This document shows positions 43,742-52,489 of a DNA stretch of 64,000 nucleotides, in pieces. Made by a program: the position numbers and the translations under genes. The notes under the pieces were generated by a model. That model was not told where the DNA came from and did not search any database. It saw only the letters and a list, made by a program, of their open reading frames with translations. The DNA is taken from positions 1,240,001-1,304,000 of the forward strand of contig NZ_JAMOKG010000003.1 in the NCBI RefSeq assembly GCF_023656565.1, in the 5' to 3' direction. Source of the DNA: Flavobacterium tyrosinilyticum. Its GTDB lineage: Bacteria; Bacteroidota; Bacteroidia; Flavobacteriales; Flavobacteriaceae. The stretch's first letter is position 1. Each line of letters starts with the position of its first letter.

Positions 43742-44791
43742 TCATCTCAAATCTAGAGTCACTTCAACAGTAAAATCAGAATTGGTCTTATGGATGTTTA
43801 ATTTGTGTTTTTCTGGATATTGTATTTCCAGTCTTTTCTTTACATTTTCCAAACCTAATCCTTGATTTTTTGAAGCTATTTTATATTGCTCCGTATAAGA
43901 GTTTTCGATTTTAAAACTCAATTGATTGTTGAGCTGTTTACAGGACAAATGCACATATCTTTTCTGATTTGGAAGCCTTGAAACGTGTTTAAAAGCATTT
44001 TCAATTAACGGAACCAAAAGCAAAGGCACAATCTGAAGCTGTCCATTTTCAATACTCCATTTACTTTTAACCTCTAGCTCATTTCCCCATCTGGTTTCTT
44101 CAACAGCAATTAAATCTTTTAAATATTTAATTTCAAGATGCAGAGGCACATATTCCTTATTGCATTCGTACAATTGATACCTCAAAATATCCGAAAACTG
44201 AACCAATAAATCTGAAGCCAACTTTACATCGCTTTGCATCAGAATATGAATATGGTTTAATACATTAAACATTAAGTGCGGATTAATCTGATCTTGCAAA
44301 ATCTTGATTTGCGCTTCTAAATGAACCTGCTGTAATTGCGCATGATTTCTTTCGATAACATTATGTTCTTGGTAAAATCGAAGTCCGCAAGCAGTACCGC
44401 AAATTAAAATCGCTGACGGAATGTTGCCATAAAATCGTGCCCACAAAAATTGCAGAGAATCTACATCGGCTGCTTCAGGATATGCTTTTCTTCTTATAAC
44501 CGAATCTGAAAAAACAATATAAATCAACGAGAGACAAAATCCCAAAAGCATTACAACAATAACGCTTTGTACTGCAAACCAGCTCATTTTATTTTGTTTT
44601 AGCGCTTTGGGCAGTATAACATCACTTAAAATATGAGCTAAAACGGCAGAACAAAACAAAACCAAAACAGCCTGAATCGTAGCGGTCAAAAAATCGTAAT
44701 CTTCGATCATCTGCGCCCAAATCGTGATACCTAACAAGCTCCAAAAAAAGACTAAAAATATCCAATGCCTATTTTTACTGATTGCAATCAT
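43742..44791 (-). CDS. LytS-type sensor histidine kinase
   Basis: A 349-residue membrane kinase with four transmembrane segments in the first 140 residues and no recognised sensing domain, followed by a coiled-coil linker and the His_kinase module. The phospho-acceptor histidine is in INPHLMFNVLNHI, and the ATPase part has LVPLIENAFKH and KNQGLGLENVKKRL. It belongs to the LytS/YehU family that pairs with LytTR regulators, here the gene 275 bp downstream. A candidate LytTR site lies about 100 bp before its start, suggesting autoregulation. Confidence 0.9.
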   Translation of the reverse strand: MIAISKNRHWIFLVFFWSLLGITIWAQMIEDYDFLTATIQAVLVLFCSAVLAHILSDVILPKALKQNKMSWFAVQSVIVVMLLGFCLSLIYIVFSDSVIRRKAYPEAADVDSLQFLWARFYGNIPSAILICGTACGLRFYQEHNVIERNHAQLQQVHLEAQIKILQDQINPHLMFNVLNHIHILMQSDVKLASDLLVQFSDILRYQLYECNKEYVPLHLEIKYLKDLIAVEETRWGNELEVKSKWSIENGQLQIVPLLLVPLIENAFKHVSRLPNQKRYVHLSCKQLNNQLSFKIENSYTEQYKIASKNQGLGLENVKKRLEIQYPEKHKLNIHKTNSDFTVEVTLDLR

Positions 44792-44890
44792 CTATACTTA
44801 ATTTATTGAGAAAATTTGAATTCAAAAATAGTCCTATATTTTTTAAACAAATAGCAAAGGAGCATAAACCACAAGCACTATTAAAATTAG

Positions 44891-44917
44891 TTTGACGAAC
44901 TGCGTTTTTGTTTTGAC
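44891..44917 (-). promoter_or_regulatory. Candidate LytTR binding site before the histidine kinase gene
   Basis: On the minus strand: CCATTGGTCAAAACAAAA followed by a second GTCAAA exactly 21 bp after the first. It shares the whole GGTCAAAACAAAA block and the spacing with the site at 41733-41759. It lies 100-126 bases before the kinase start codon. Confidence 0.65.
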
Positions 44918-44947
44918 CAATGGAATTAAAAAAAGTAATATAAAAAT

Positions 44948-44979
44948 AACCCCGAAAGTTTTTAAAACTTATCGGGGTT
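44948..44979 (-). terminator. Terminator after ppk2
   Basis: Inverted repeat AACCCCGA / TCGGGGTT with an inner TTTTTAAAAC, followed on the minus strand by ATTTTTATATT. It lies about 40 bases past the ppk2 stop. Confidence 0.7.
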
Positions 44980-45019
44980 CAAAAAATTATCTAATTGACT
45001 AATTATCTCATTAACCAAT

Positions 45020-45898
45020 TTACTTTTCTCCTAATTCTTTCTTATACAATTCAATATTGGCAGCCGTTTTTTCGTCTAGTTCAGGTTCTTTAATATCGGT
45101 ATGTTTTTTCATTTCTTCCCAAATAATTTTTGCTACAATATAGCGTGACATTTCTTTGTCATCTGCAGGGATAATATACCATGGTGCATGCGAAGTCGAT
45201 GTTTTATTAATCGCTTCTTCATAATATTTCATGTATTCATCCCAATAGCCGCGTTCTTTTAAATCTCCAGGCGAAAATTTCCAATTGTGTTTTTCTTCCT
45301 CCAAACGACGTAATAAACGCTGGCGCTGCTCTTCTTTGCTCAAATGCAGATAAAATTTCATTACGATTGTTCCGTTTTGAGCAATATGCTTTTCAAAATT
45401 ATTAATCTGTTCAATTCTATTTTTCCAAAAATCAGGCGTAATATCATCGACAGAATTAATTTCTGGCAAGTTTTCAGCCAAGACATATTCAGGATGCACT
45501 CGTGTTACCAGAACATTTTCATAATGTGTTCTATTAAAAATGGCAAACTTCCCTTTTTCTGGCAATGCAATATAATGGCGCCATAAATAATCATGCTCCA
45601 ATTCTGTTGAAGTGGGCGTTTTAAAACTATGCACTACTACTCCACGCGGATTAAATTCCTTAAAAACTTCACGAATCAAACTATCTTTCCCCGAAGTATC
45701 CATTCCTTGCAGACAAATCAAAACACTGTATTTGTTGTGTGCGTACATTACATCTTGCAAATCACTTAATTTGGCTTGTACCTTATCTAATTTTTCTTCT
45801 TTTTCGTCGTCATCTGCTTTAACATTCAAAACAGTTGGGATTTTTTTGAGCTTTATTTTATCTACAACTTTAAAATCTTTCGGATCTATTGATTTCAT
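45020..45898 (-). CDS. Polyphosphate kinase 2 family protein
   Basis: A 292-residue PPK2 that uses polyphosphate to phosphorylate nucleotides. Walker A is GMDTSGKDSLI, followed by the family's FKTPTSTELEHDYLWRH, the lid FNRTHYENVLVTRVHP and the Walker B-like TIVMKFYLHLSKEEQ...RL. The DTSGKDS and THYE variants fit class I or III enzymes that phosphorylate ADP/GDP and possibly AMP. It is single-gene with a structured repeat just upstream. Confidence 0.92.
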   Translation of the reverse strand: MKSIDPKDFKVVDKIKLKKIPTVLNVKADDDEKEEKLDKVQAKLSDLQDVMYAHNKYSVLICLQGMDTSGKDSLIREVFKEFNPRGVVVHSFKTPTSTELEHDYLWRHYIALPEKGKFAIFNRTHYENVLVTRVHPEYVLAENLPEINSVDDITPDFWKNRIEQINNFEKHIAQNGTIVMKFYLHLSKEEQRQRLLRRLEEEKHNWKFSPGDLKERGYWDEYMKYYEEAINKTSTSHAPWYIIPADDKEMSRYIVAKIIWEEMKKHTDIKEPELDEKTAANIELYKKELGEK

Positions 45899-45938
45899 AT
45901 CTTTTTCAATTTTTGTCTTATAAATATAGTAATTTTAC

Positions 45939-46107
45939 GAAGCATATTCCTGCTATTCATTGCAATACTTTTCAATAAACTGCTTTTTTCCAAAGCCATA
46001 ACAAGAGCTTCCGTTGGTCGCTTTCTTATGTCAGGAAAAAATGCAATTTCTTTTCAAAGTATTTCCATTACTATCAGGGCTAGGCATTCATTTTCAAAAC
46101 AACATTT
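45939..46107 (-). repeat. Full copy of a structured intergenic repeat
   Basis: On the minus strand it begins TTTTGAAAATG, then GCCTAGCCCTGAT (core shared with 1-34), a stem formed by AATACTTT against AAAGTATT (46063-46056 with 45971-45964) enclosing a second hairpin (AAAGC / GCTTT), and ends AGCAGGAATATGCTTC. Repeats of this layout are scattered through flavobacterial genomes to my knowledge. It may be a small structured RNA. It directly abuts the start of the gene at 46109. Confidence 0.6.
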
Positions 46108-46108
46108 C

Positions 46109-46945
46109 ATGGAAAAATTCACATTAGAAATATTATTTCAAATTATCGGAATCGGTTCTGCATCAGGATTATTTTACAATAACGATGCACTTTATGTAAT
46201 TGGCGACAACAGCGGATTCCTTTACGAATACAATATGCAGAATCAGCAATTAAACCAGCATGCTTTAATTGACAATCCGACGCAAAATATTCCGAAAAAT
46301 CTAAAACCTGATTTTGAATCCCTAACGCATCATAACGATACATTGTACGTTTTTGGTTCTGGTTCAACCGACAAACGAAATAAAATGATTGAATTCGATA
46401 TTAAATCGAAAACGGTTTTACAAAAGAATAATTTAGTCGATTTGTACGGGGTTATGCAGAATTTCGGAGAAATAAAACCCGAAGATTTTAATCTGGAAGG
46501 CGCTATTTTTGACGGAGAAAACTGGTATTTATTCAATCGAGGAAATGGCGCTACCAACAAAAACAACATTTTTACCATTCACGCCAAAAATCTAGGAGAA
46601 GAATTTGCGCTGATTTCTGTCAATTACAAACTGCCAAAAATAAAAGGCGTCCGTTCCAGTTTTACCGATGCTGTTTTAGTCGATGATAAAATCTATTTCC
46701 TTTCAACTGCCGAAGATACCAAATCAACTTATGATGATGGTGCAATCTTAGGAAGCTTCATTGGAAGAATCGACGTTAAAACGATGAAAATAGATTTCAC
46801 TCAAAAAATTACGGCAACCAACAAATTTGAAGGTCTAACTTTATACAAAAAAGAAAATAATAAAATCGAGTTTTTGCTTTGCGAAGACAATGACACAGAG
46901 CTTTTAGAAACAAAGATTTATAAATTGACATTACCAATTAAATAA
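46109..46945 (+). CDS. DUF6929-like beta-propeller protein
   Basis: A 278-residue protein with no signal peptide. Repeated blade-like strands (GLFYNNDALYVIGDNSGFLYE, DTLYVFGSGSTDKRNKMIEF, GENWYLFNRGNG, DAVLVDDKIYFLSTAEDT) suggest a five- or six-blade propeller. I associate it with the DUF6929 family and know no function. The open frame extends back to 46028, but that part lies within the structured repeat, so ATG at 46109 is the better start. Confidence 0.75.
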   Translation: MEKFTLEILFQIIGIGSASGLFYNNDALYVIGDNSGFLYEYNMQNQQLNQHALIDNPTQNIPKNLKPDFESLTHHNDTLYVFGSGSTDKRNKMIEFDIKSKTVLQKNNLVDLYGVMQNFGEIKPEDFNLEGAIFDGENWYLFNRGNGATNKNNIFTIHAKNLGEEFALISVNYKLPKIKGVRSSFTDAVLVDDKIYFLSTAEDTKSTYDDGAILGSFIGRIDVKTMKIDFTQKITATNKFEGLTLYKKENNKIEFLLCEDNDTELLETKIYKLTLPIK

Positions 46946-46949
46946 TATT

Positions 46950-47013
46950 TTGCGAATCTTTGCAAAAGAGCTATTACACAGAGATTCACAAAGATTTTCG
47001 CAGAGAAACACAA
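46950..47013. repeat. Intergenic repeat, GATTCACAAAG family
   Basis: TGCGAATCTTTGC, then CACAGAGATTCACAAAG and TTTTCGCAGAG: the same words as at 16306-16394, arranged as an imperfect inverted repeat. Confidence 0.65.
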
Positions 47014-47072
47014 AATATTTTGATTACAATATTAACGTAAAGACACACTGCACATTACGTCTCTACAATAAA

Positions 47073-47108
47073 ACCTTTGTAGCTTTGCAACTTTGTAACT
47101 TTGAACCT
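47073..47108. repeat. Intergenic repeat, CCTTTGAAC/TTTGCAAC family
   Basis: CCTTTGTAGCTTTGCAACTT and GTAACTTTGAACCT, one arm of the family seen as full hairpins at 37201-37256 and 59152-59339. It lies just ahead of the sigma factor gene. Confidence 0.6.
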
Positions 47109-47181
47109 AAAAAAAATTTTTTTTCACCCCCATCCCAACCTTTTTATCTTTTTATCTCTCTATACAAGAAAGACAACAATT

Positions 47182-47718
47182 GTGATAAACGAAACTCAAA
47201 TAGCAAACTGTAAAAAAATGCACCGCGATGCCCAGCGTGAGGTGTACGAATACATGGCGCCAAAGTTGTACCGCCTTTGCAAAAGATATTTAAAAAAGGA
47301 AGAAGAAATTGAAGAAGCATTAGCCGATGCTTTCTTTACTATTTTCACCAAACTGGATCAATTAAAAGAAGCGTATGCTTTTGAAGCTTGGGCTAGACGA
47401 ATAACTGTAAATCATTGTTTGGCGACGATTAGAAAAGCAACCAACTTCAACATGTATTTAGACGACTTAAAGCTGATTTCTCAGCCTTCTGTCGATGAAC
47501 TGAATACGTTGGAAGAAGAAGATCTACTTAATTTATTAAACCATATTCCTGACGGCTGTAAAACTGTTTTTAACCTTTTTGTTATTGAAGGTTTCTCTCA
47601 TAAAGAAATAGCCGAAATGCTAAAGATTTCTGAAGGCACCTCAAAATCACAATTGAATGCCGCTAAGACCAAACTGAAAGAACTGGTTAATAAACTGTAT
47701 TATCAAAAAGCAAAATAG
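47182..47718 (+). CDS. ECF-type RNA polymerase sigma factor
   Basis: A 178-residue sigma-70 family factor: region 2 (AQREVYEYMAPKLYRLCKRY, EALADAFFTIFTKL, AFEAWARRITVNHCLA) and region 4 (HIPDGCKTVFNLFVIEGFSH, IAEMLKISEGTSKSQL), with a final basic tail. I choose GTG at 47182 (VINETQIANCKKM) over the longer frame from 47101, which overlaps a repeat; ATG at 47218 is also possible. The stop is 2 bp before the anti-sigma-like gene, so the two are co-expressed. Confidence 0.9.
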   Translation: MINETQIANCKKMHRDAQREVYEYMAPKLYRLCKRYLKKEEEIEEALADAFFTIFTKLDQLKEAYAFEAWARRITVNHCLATIRKATNFNMYLDDLKLISQPSVDELNTLEEEDLLNLLNHIPDGCKTVFNLFVIEGFSHKEIAEMLKISEGTSKSQLNAAKTKLKELVNKLYYQKAK

Positions 47719-47720
47719 TC

Positions 47721-48677
47721 ATGGACAATCAAGATAAATTATTCGATAAAATAAAAGAAGCTTCGCAAAAAGCCGAGTTTCAAGACTTTTCAGGAATGGA
47801 AAAAGTCTGGTCGCGTGTTGAAGAAAAACTGGACAAAAAGGAAGATAAAAAAACAATCGCTTTATGGAAGAAAATTGCAATTGCGGCTTCTCTTCTTTTA
47901 CTTATTTCTTTAGGATATCAATTTTTACATTCAGATAAAGAAACTGTAACAGAAACACCAAAAGTGGTTTTTGATGCAAAAGAAACCAAACAATCTGAAA
48001 AACCCATTTTAGATAAAAAAGCGGCAACTCCAACCTCAGATTCAGAAATAGTTTCTAATGAAGAAGCGGTTAAAATTTTAGAAAATCAAACTAAAAACAA
48101 AGAACGAGTTGCGATTCAAGAAACAATGATTCCTAAAGCAGAACCAATTCAAGCTGTTGTGACACCAAAAATTGAAGCAGAAGCTACTATTCCTGCAAAA
48201 GTCGCAATAAGTGAAAGTTTTGATGAAGAAGATGCTAGTTCTTCAAAAAAAGATGCTTTCGAAGAAAGAAGTTATCTAGACAGACAATCTGCAAAAGTTG
48301 CTTACGCAGCAGCACCCGCTCAAAAAGCTAAGAAAAATGCTCCTTTGGTAATTCTTAATGGAAATGCTATGGCACACAGTGACGATGCTAAAAGAGACAA
48401 AATGATGCAGGCCGAAATGTCTAATTTACAGCCTGAAAATGTGGAGTCTCTAGTAGTTTTAGACGATCCTTTATACATTATCGATGGCATCTATTACTCT
48501 GAAGAAGATTTATTTGGCAAAAACCCTACAAGTCCTTATGCGCCTTTAGACAAACAGGAAATTAAAACCATAACTATTTTACAGGACCTTGAAGCAACTT
48601 CTAAATACGGCGAACGAGGGAAAAAAGGAGTTCTTATAATCACTACTAAAAACGGAAAACCAGCTCCGAAAAAATAA
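47721..48677 (+). CDS. Anti-sigma-like membrane protein with a plug-like tail
   Basis: A 318-residue protein with a short cytosolic N-terminus (residues 1-45, presumably the sigma-binding part), one transmembrane segment at about 51-68 (KIAIAASLLLLISLGYQFL), a long Lys/Glu/Pro/Ala-rich periplasmic linker and a C-terminal module at about 247-315 (PLYIIDGIYYSEEDL, EIKTITILQDLEATSKYGERG, GVLIITTKNG). That module matches the SusC-type plug motif, which the next gene also has. It follows the ECF sigma gene by 2 bp and is its likely anti-sigma factor. Confidence 0.78.
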   Translation: MDNQDKLFDKIKEASQKAEFQDFSGMEKVWSRVEEKLDKKEDKKTIALWKKIAIAASLLLLISLGYQFLHSDKETVTETPKVVFDAKETKQSEKPILDKKAATPTSDSEIVSNEEAVKILENQTKNKERVAIQETMIPKAEPIQAVVTPKIEAEATIPAKVAISESFDEEDASSSKKDAFEERSYLDRQSAKVAYAAAPAQKAKKNAPLVILNGNAMAHSDDAKRDKMMQAEMSNLQPENVESLVVLDDPLYIIDGIYYSEEDLFGKNPTSPYAPLDKQEIKTITILQDLEATSKYGERGKKGVLIITTKNGKPAPKK

Positions 48678-48747
48678 TCTTATGCTTTGTCAAAGTCTGC
48701 AGCTTTGACAAAGCAAAATCAAAACATTAATCTTAAAACTTATTATC

Positions 48748-50901
48748 ATGAAAAGTCTAAAACTTATTTCATCAGCCATTGCTATGCTTATATGTTTCGT
48801 AAGCATGGCACAAGAAAGAACAATTACGGGAATCATTTCAGATGAAACAAAACAGCCGCTTCCAGGCGTAACCGTTATAAATCAGACTACAAAAGCTAAT
48901 ACTTACACCAATTTTGATGGTCAATACAGCATTCAAGCCAAAACTGGAGATATGCTAGTTTTCAGCTTTATTGGATACAAAAGCCAAAGCCAAAAGATTC
49001 AGAACTCAAATATTATTAATATAAAACTTCTTCCAGATAATCAGACTTTAAGCGAAGTTGTAGTTGTGGGCTATGGAACTGCCAATTCTGAATATGAAGA
49101 CCGAAGTTATGCTCGTGCCGAAAGAAAGAGAGAGAAAAAAGACGCGAAGCAGGCACTTAAAGGAAAAGCTGCAGGAATTCAAACTCAAAATTCTATCGCA
49201 TATTCTGCTATGCCAGCTCCAATTGCTATTCGCGGAAATGCTACAATTTCTCCAAAAAACGAACCGATGTATATTGTTGACGGAGTTAAAGTGAAAGCCA
49301 ATCAAATGGCAAAAATTAATCCGAATGATATTGATAATGTTTCGGTTTTAAAAGACCAAGCGGCAACTTCGATTTATGGAAGTAAAGCTTCAAATGGTGT
49401 TGTAATAATTTCAACCAAAAATGAAATCTACAAAAACCTTTCAGAAAAAGAATTGGACAAAAAATTAAACATTATGCCAATTCAGACTGAACCAACTCAG
49501 GAAGATTATGATGCTTTTGTTGAGAATGCTTTCGAAAGCCCTAAAACTGCACCGCTTTCTACTTTTTCTATAGATGTTGATAATGCTTCTTATACGAATA
49601 TTAGACGATTTTTAAACAACGGGCAGCAAGTTCCAAAAGATGCCGTTCGTGTAGAAGAAATGGTTAATTTCTTTAAATATACCTATCCACAGCCCAAAAA
49701 CGAAAATCCATTTTCGATCAATACCGAAGTGAGCGATTCGCCTTGGAACTCCAATAACAAAATCTTGAAAATTGGTTTACAAGGAAAAAACATTCCAACT
49801 GAAGATTTACCCGCTTCAAACCTTGTTTTTTTGATTGATGTATCTGGATCTATGGAAAACATGAACAAATTGCCTCTGCTAAAACAATCATTAAAAATTT
49901 TGGTTAACGAATTAAGACCAAAAGATAAAGTGGGAATTGTGGTTTATGCGGGCGCTGCAGGAATGGTTTTACCCCCAACTTCTGGAGATGAGAAAAAAAC
50001 AATCATTAATGCATTGGATAATTTGCAAGCTGGAGGAAGTACAGCCGGCGGAGCAGGAATTGAATTAGCGTATAAGATTGCAACTGAAAATTTCATTAAA
50101 AGCGGAAACAACAGAGTAATCTTGGCTACCGACGGAGATTTTAACGTTGGAAGTTCTTCTAATTCTGATATGGAAAAACTAATTGAAGAAAAAAGAAAAA
50201 CAGGCGTTTTCTTAACTTGTTTAGGTTACGGAATGGGAAATTACAAGGACAGCAAAATGGAAATCTTAGCCGATAAAGGAAACGGAAATTATGCCTACAT
50301 CGATAACATTCAAGAAGCGAATCGTTTTTTAGGAAAAGAATTCAAAGGCTCGATGTTTGCTATCGCGAAAGATGTAAAAATTCAGATTGAATTTAATCCA
50401 AAACAAGTTCAGGCGTATAGATTAATTGGTTACGAAAACAGAAAATTGGGTCCAGAAGATTTTAAAAATGATGCCATTGATGCAGGAGAATTAGGCAGCA
50501 ATCATACCGTTACAGCTTTGTATGAAATTATTCCAACTGGAGTAAAAAGTGATTATTTAGCCGAACAGCCAGATGCTCTAAAATACACTAAAACCGAAAA
50601 TAGTTCTACTAATTACAGCAATGAATTGGCAACTATAAAATTCCGTTACAAAAAGCCTGATGGTGATAAAAGCATCGAAATGGTTCAGGTAATCGAAAAC
50701 AAATCGGTGATTTTAGAAAAAGCAAGTGATGATATGAAATTTAGTTCTGCCGTAGCTTGGTTCGGATTGAAACTGCGAGATTCAAAATTAATCGCTGACA
50801 AATCTTCGAAAGAAATTATAAAATTAGCCAAACAAGGAAATTCAAATGATGGCGAAGGTTATAAAGCCGAATTTATTCGTTTGGTTGAAACTTCTAAATA
50901 G
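48748..50901 (+). CDS. Exported protein: CarboxypepD_reg, plug motif, vWA and DUF3520
   Basis: A 717-residue exported protein. In order: signal peptide 1-22 (ICFVSMAQ), carboxypeptidase-D regulatory-like domain about 25-98 (ITGIISDETKQPLPGVTV), SEVVVVGYGT, a plug-type segment at about 170-225 (EPMYIVDGVKVKANQM, NVSVLKDQAATSIYGSKASN), the YfbK-type vWA N-domain, a vWA domain with MIDAS DVSGSM (364-369), and a C-terminal DUF3520-like region. It has no beta-barrel, unlike SusC. It follows the sigma/anti-sigma genes and may be their target or partner. Confidence 0.85.
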   Translation: MKSLKLISSAIAMLICFVSMAQERTITGIISDETKQPLPGVTVINQTTKANTYTNFDGQYSIQAKTGDMLVFSFIGYKSQSQKIQNSNIINIKLLPDNQTLSEVVVVGYGTANSEYEDRSYARAERKREKKDAKQALKGKAAGIQTQNSIAYSAMPAPIAIRGNATISPKNEPMYIVDGVKVKANQMAKINPNDIDNVSVLKDQAATSIYGSKASNGVVIISTKNEIYKNLSEKELDKKLNIMPIQTEPTQEDYDAFVENAFESPKTAPLSTFSIDVDNASYTNIRRFLNNGQQVPKDAVRVEEMVNFFKYTYPQPKNENPFSINTEVSDSPWNSNNKILKIGLQGKNIPTEDLPASNLVFLIDVSGSMENMNKLPLLKQSLKILVNELRPKDKVGIVVYAGAAGMVLPPTSGDEKKTIINALDNLQAGGSTAGGAGIELAYKIATENFIKSGNNRVILATDGDFNVGSSSNSDMEKLIEEKRKTGVFLTCLGYGMGNYKDSKMEILADKGNGNYAYIDNIQEANRFLGKEFKGSMFAIAKDVKIQIEFNPKQVQAYRLIGYENRKLGPEDFKNDAIDAGELGSNHTVTALYEIIPTGVKSDYLAEQPDALKYTKTENSSTNYSNELATIKFRYKKPDGDKSIEMVQVIENKSVILEKASDDMKFSSAVAWFGLKLRDSKLIADKSSKEIIKLAKQGNSNDGEGYKAEFIRLVETSK

Positions 50902-50963
50902 TATAATTAATAAATATTATATTACATTTGCCACTTCATTTTTAAAACTTATTTTACACACGT

Positions 50964-51551
50964 ATGAATCCTATTTTAAGCCAAAATCTATTTTTAGTAA
51001 AAGAACATGTTGGAATGTTCAAAGCTGCAAACAATTACGATATTTATCACCCAGAAACCAACCAAATTATAATGAACTGCCGAGAAAACAATCTTGGTTT
51101 TTTCACCAAAGTATTTCGTTTTACAGATTATAAAAGAGCCACTCCGTTTAATGTTGAAATTACAACTGCTTCTGGAGAAAAATTAATAACAGTAAGAAGA
51201 GGCGTTGCTATCTTTAGATCAACCGTTGAAGTTTTGGACGAAAAAGATCGTTTGGTTGGAACTTTCAAACAAAAATTCTTTTCTATTGGAGGAAAGTTTG
51301 ATATTCTGGATAAAAACGAAAAACCAGTTGCAACGCTTCAAGGAAAATGGACTGGTTGGGATTTTAAGTTTTCTCACGAAGGCAAACAATTAGCGCAAGT
51401 AAATAAAAAATGGGCTGGATTAGGAAAAGAGTTTTTTACAAGTGCCGATAATTATGTACTTCAAATTGAAGAGACAGTAGCAGCCGATAGTCCGTTGAGA
51501 CAGTTAATTTTAGGAGCCGTAATGTGTATAGACATGGTTCTAAAAGAATAA
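50964..51551 (+). CDS. LURP-one/scramblase-like (Tubby-fold) protein
   Basis: A 195-residue protein resembling the LURP-one-related / phospholipid scramblase fold: repeated short beta strands (FLVKEHVGMFKAANNYDIY, KLITVRRGVAIFRSTVEVLD, GTFKQKFFSIGGKFDILD, VATLQGKWTGWDFKFS) and a C-terminal helix with a hydrophobic face (SPLRQLILGAVMCIDMVLKE). There is no signal peptide. The function of bacterial members is unknown. It stands alone between the vWA gene and an SDR gene. Confidence 0.75.
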   Translation: MNPILSQNLFLVKEHVGMFKAANNYDIYHPETNQIIMNCRENNLGFFTKVFRFTDYKRATPFNVEITTASGEKLITVRRGVAIFRSTVEVLDEKDRLVGTFKQKFFSIGGKFDILDKNEKPVATLQGKWTGWDFKFSHEGKQLAQVNKKWAGLGKEFFTSADNYVLQIEETVAADSPLRQLILGAVMCIDMVLKE

Positions 51552-51665
51552 CAAAAAGTTGTTAAACTTAGATTAAGAATATCTTTTAAAGCATCATTTT
51601 AGTTTTCAAAACCTTATTTTTGTAAGACTTAAAATGATGCTTTTTGCATTTCTAAAAATACAATC

Positions 51666-52382
51666 ATGACCGACTTAAAAAATAAAAATGCCTTTATTAC
51701 AGGCGCAGGAAAAGGAATTGGAAAAGCTGTGGCAATTGCTTTGGCCAAAGAAGGTGTAAATCTAATTTTAGTTTCGAGAACAAAAAGTGATATCGATCAA
51801 CTGGCAGAAGAAACGGCTAAACTGGGTGTAAAAACTTTGGCTTTGTCTGCCGATGTTTCTGACATCAGCTCTATCAATTCTGCTGTTGAAAAAGCTATTG
51901 CAGAATTTAAAAGTATTGATATTTTAATCAATAGCGCTGGAATTGCTTCTTTTGGAAAATTCTTAGAATTAGAGCCAGAAGCATGGGAAAGAATTATTCA
52001 GGTGAATTTAATGGGAACGTATTACACTACTCGTGCCATTATCCCAAATATGATCGAAAGACAAACTGGAGACATTATCAATATTTCTTCGACTGCTGGA
52101 TTAAACGGAAACGCTTTGACAAGTGCTTACAGTGCTTCTAAATTTGCTGTTTTAGGCTTAACCGATTCTTTGATGCAGGAAATGAGAAAACACAATATTC
52201 GTGTTACGGCTTTAACGCCAAGTACAGTTGCAACTGACATGGCAAAAGATCTAAATCTGACTGACGGAAATCCAGAAAAAGTAATGCAGTCTGAAGACAT
52301 GGCAGATTTGATCATTGCTCAATTAAAATTAAACCGAAGGGTGTTTATTAAAAATAGCAGCATCTGGTCTACTAACCCATAA
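51666..52382 (+). CDS. Short-chain dehydrogenase (3-ketoacyl-ACP reductase-like)
   Basis: A 238-residue classical SDR: NAD(P)-binding GAGKGIGKAVAIAL, NSAGIA, catalytic Ser in INISSTAG, YSASK with Tyr and Lys, and PSTVATDMA. The length and motifs fit FabG-like 3-oxoacyl-ACP reductases, but these cannot be told from other short-chain alcohol dehydrogenases by sequence alone. There is a possible -7 box TATTTTTG at 51615-51622. A repeat block follows. Confidence 0.88.
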   Translation: MTDLKNKNAFITGAGKGIGKAVAIALAKEGVNLILVSRTKSDIDQLAEETAKLGVKTLALSADVSDISSINSAVEKAIAEFKSIDILINSAGIASFGKFLELEPEAWERIIQVNLMGTYYTTRAIIPNMIERQTGDIINISSTAGLNGNALTSAYSASKFAVLGLTDSLMQEMRKHNIRVTALTPSTVATDMAKDLNLTDGNPEKVMQSEDMADLIIAQLKLNRRVFIKNSSIWSTNP

Positions 52383-52394
52383 AGAATAAATTCT

Positions 52395-52489
52395 AAATTT
52401 TTGAAATTCTAAATTCCAATCTCAAAGTAATTGGAATTTGGAATTTAAATATTGGAATTTGAAACTAAATTATTGGAATTTAAAAAAAC
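52395..52489. repeat. Intergenic inverted repeats, GGAATTT/AAATTCC family
   Basis: AAATTCTAAATTCCAATC-like words followed by TTGGAATTTGGAATTTAAA and ATTGGAATTTGAAAC, forming imperfect hairpins. The run continues to the start codon of the next gene. Shares ATTGGAATTTAA with 20156-20320 and 60671-60752. Confidence 0.75.

Noticed and set aside
46028..46108. An N-terminal extension of the DUF6929-like gene in the open frame.
   Set aside because: These 27 codons lie within the structured repeat shared with the window start, so the frame is accidental. ATG 46109 is a better start.
47101..47181. A longer start for the ECF sigma factor.
   Set aside because: The extra codons follow a repeat and read MNLKKIFFHPHP..., unlike sigma region 2. 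GTG 47182 or ATG 47218 fit better.
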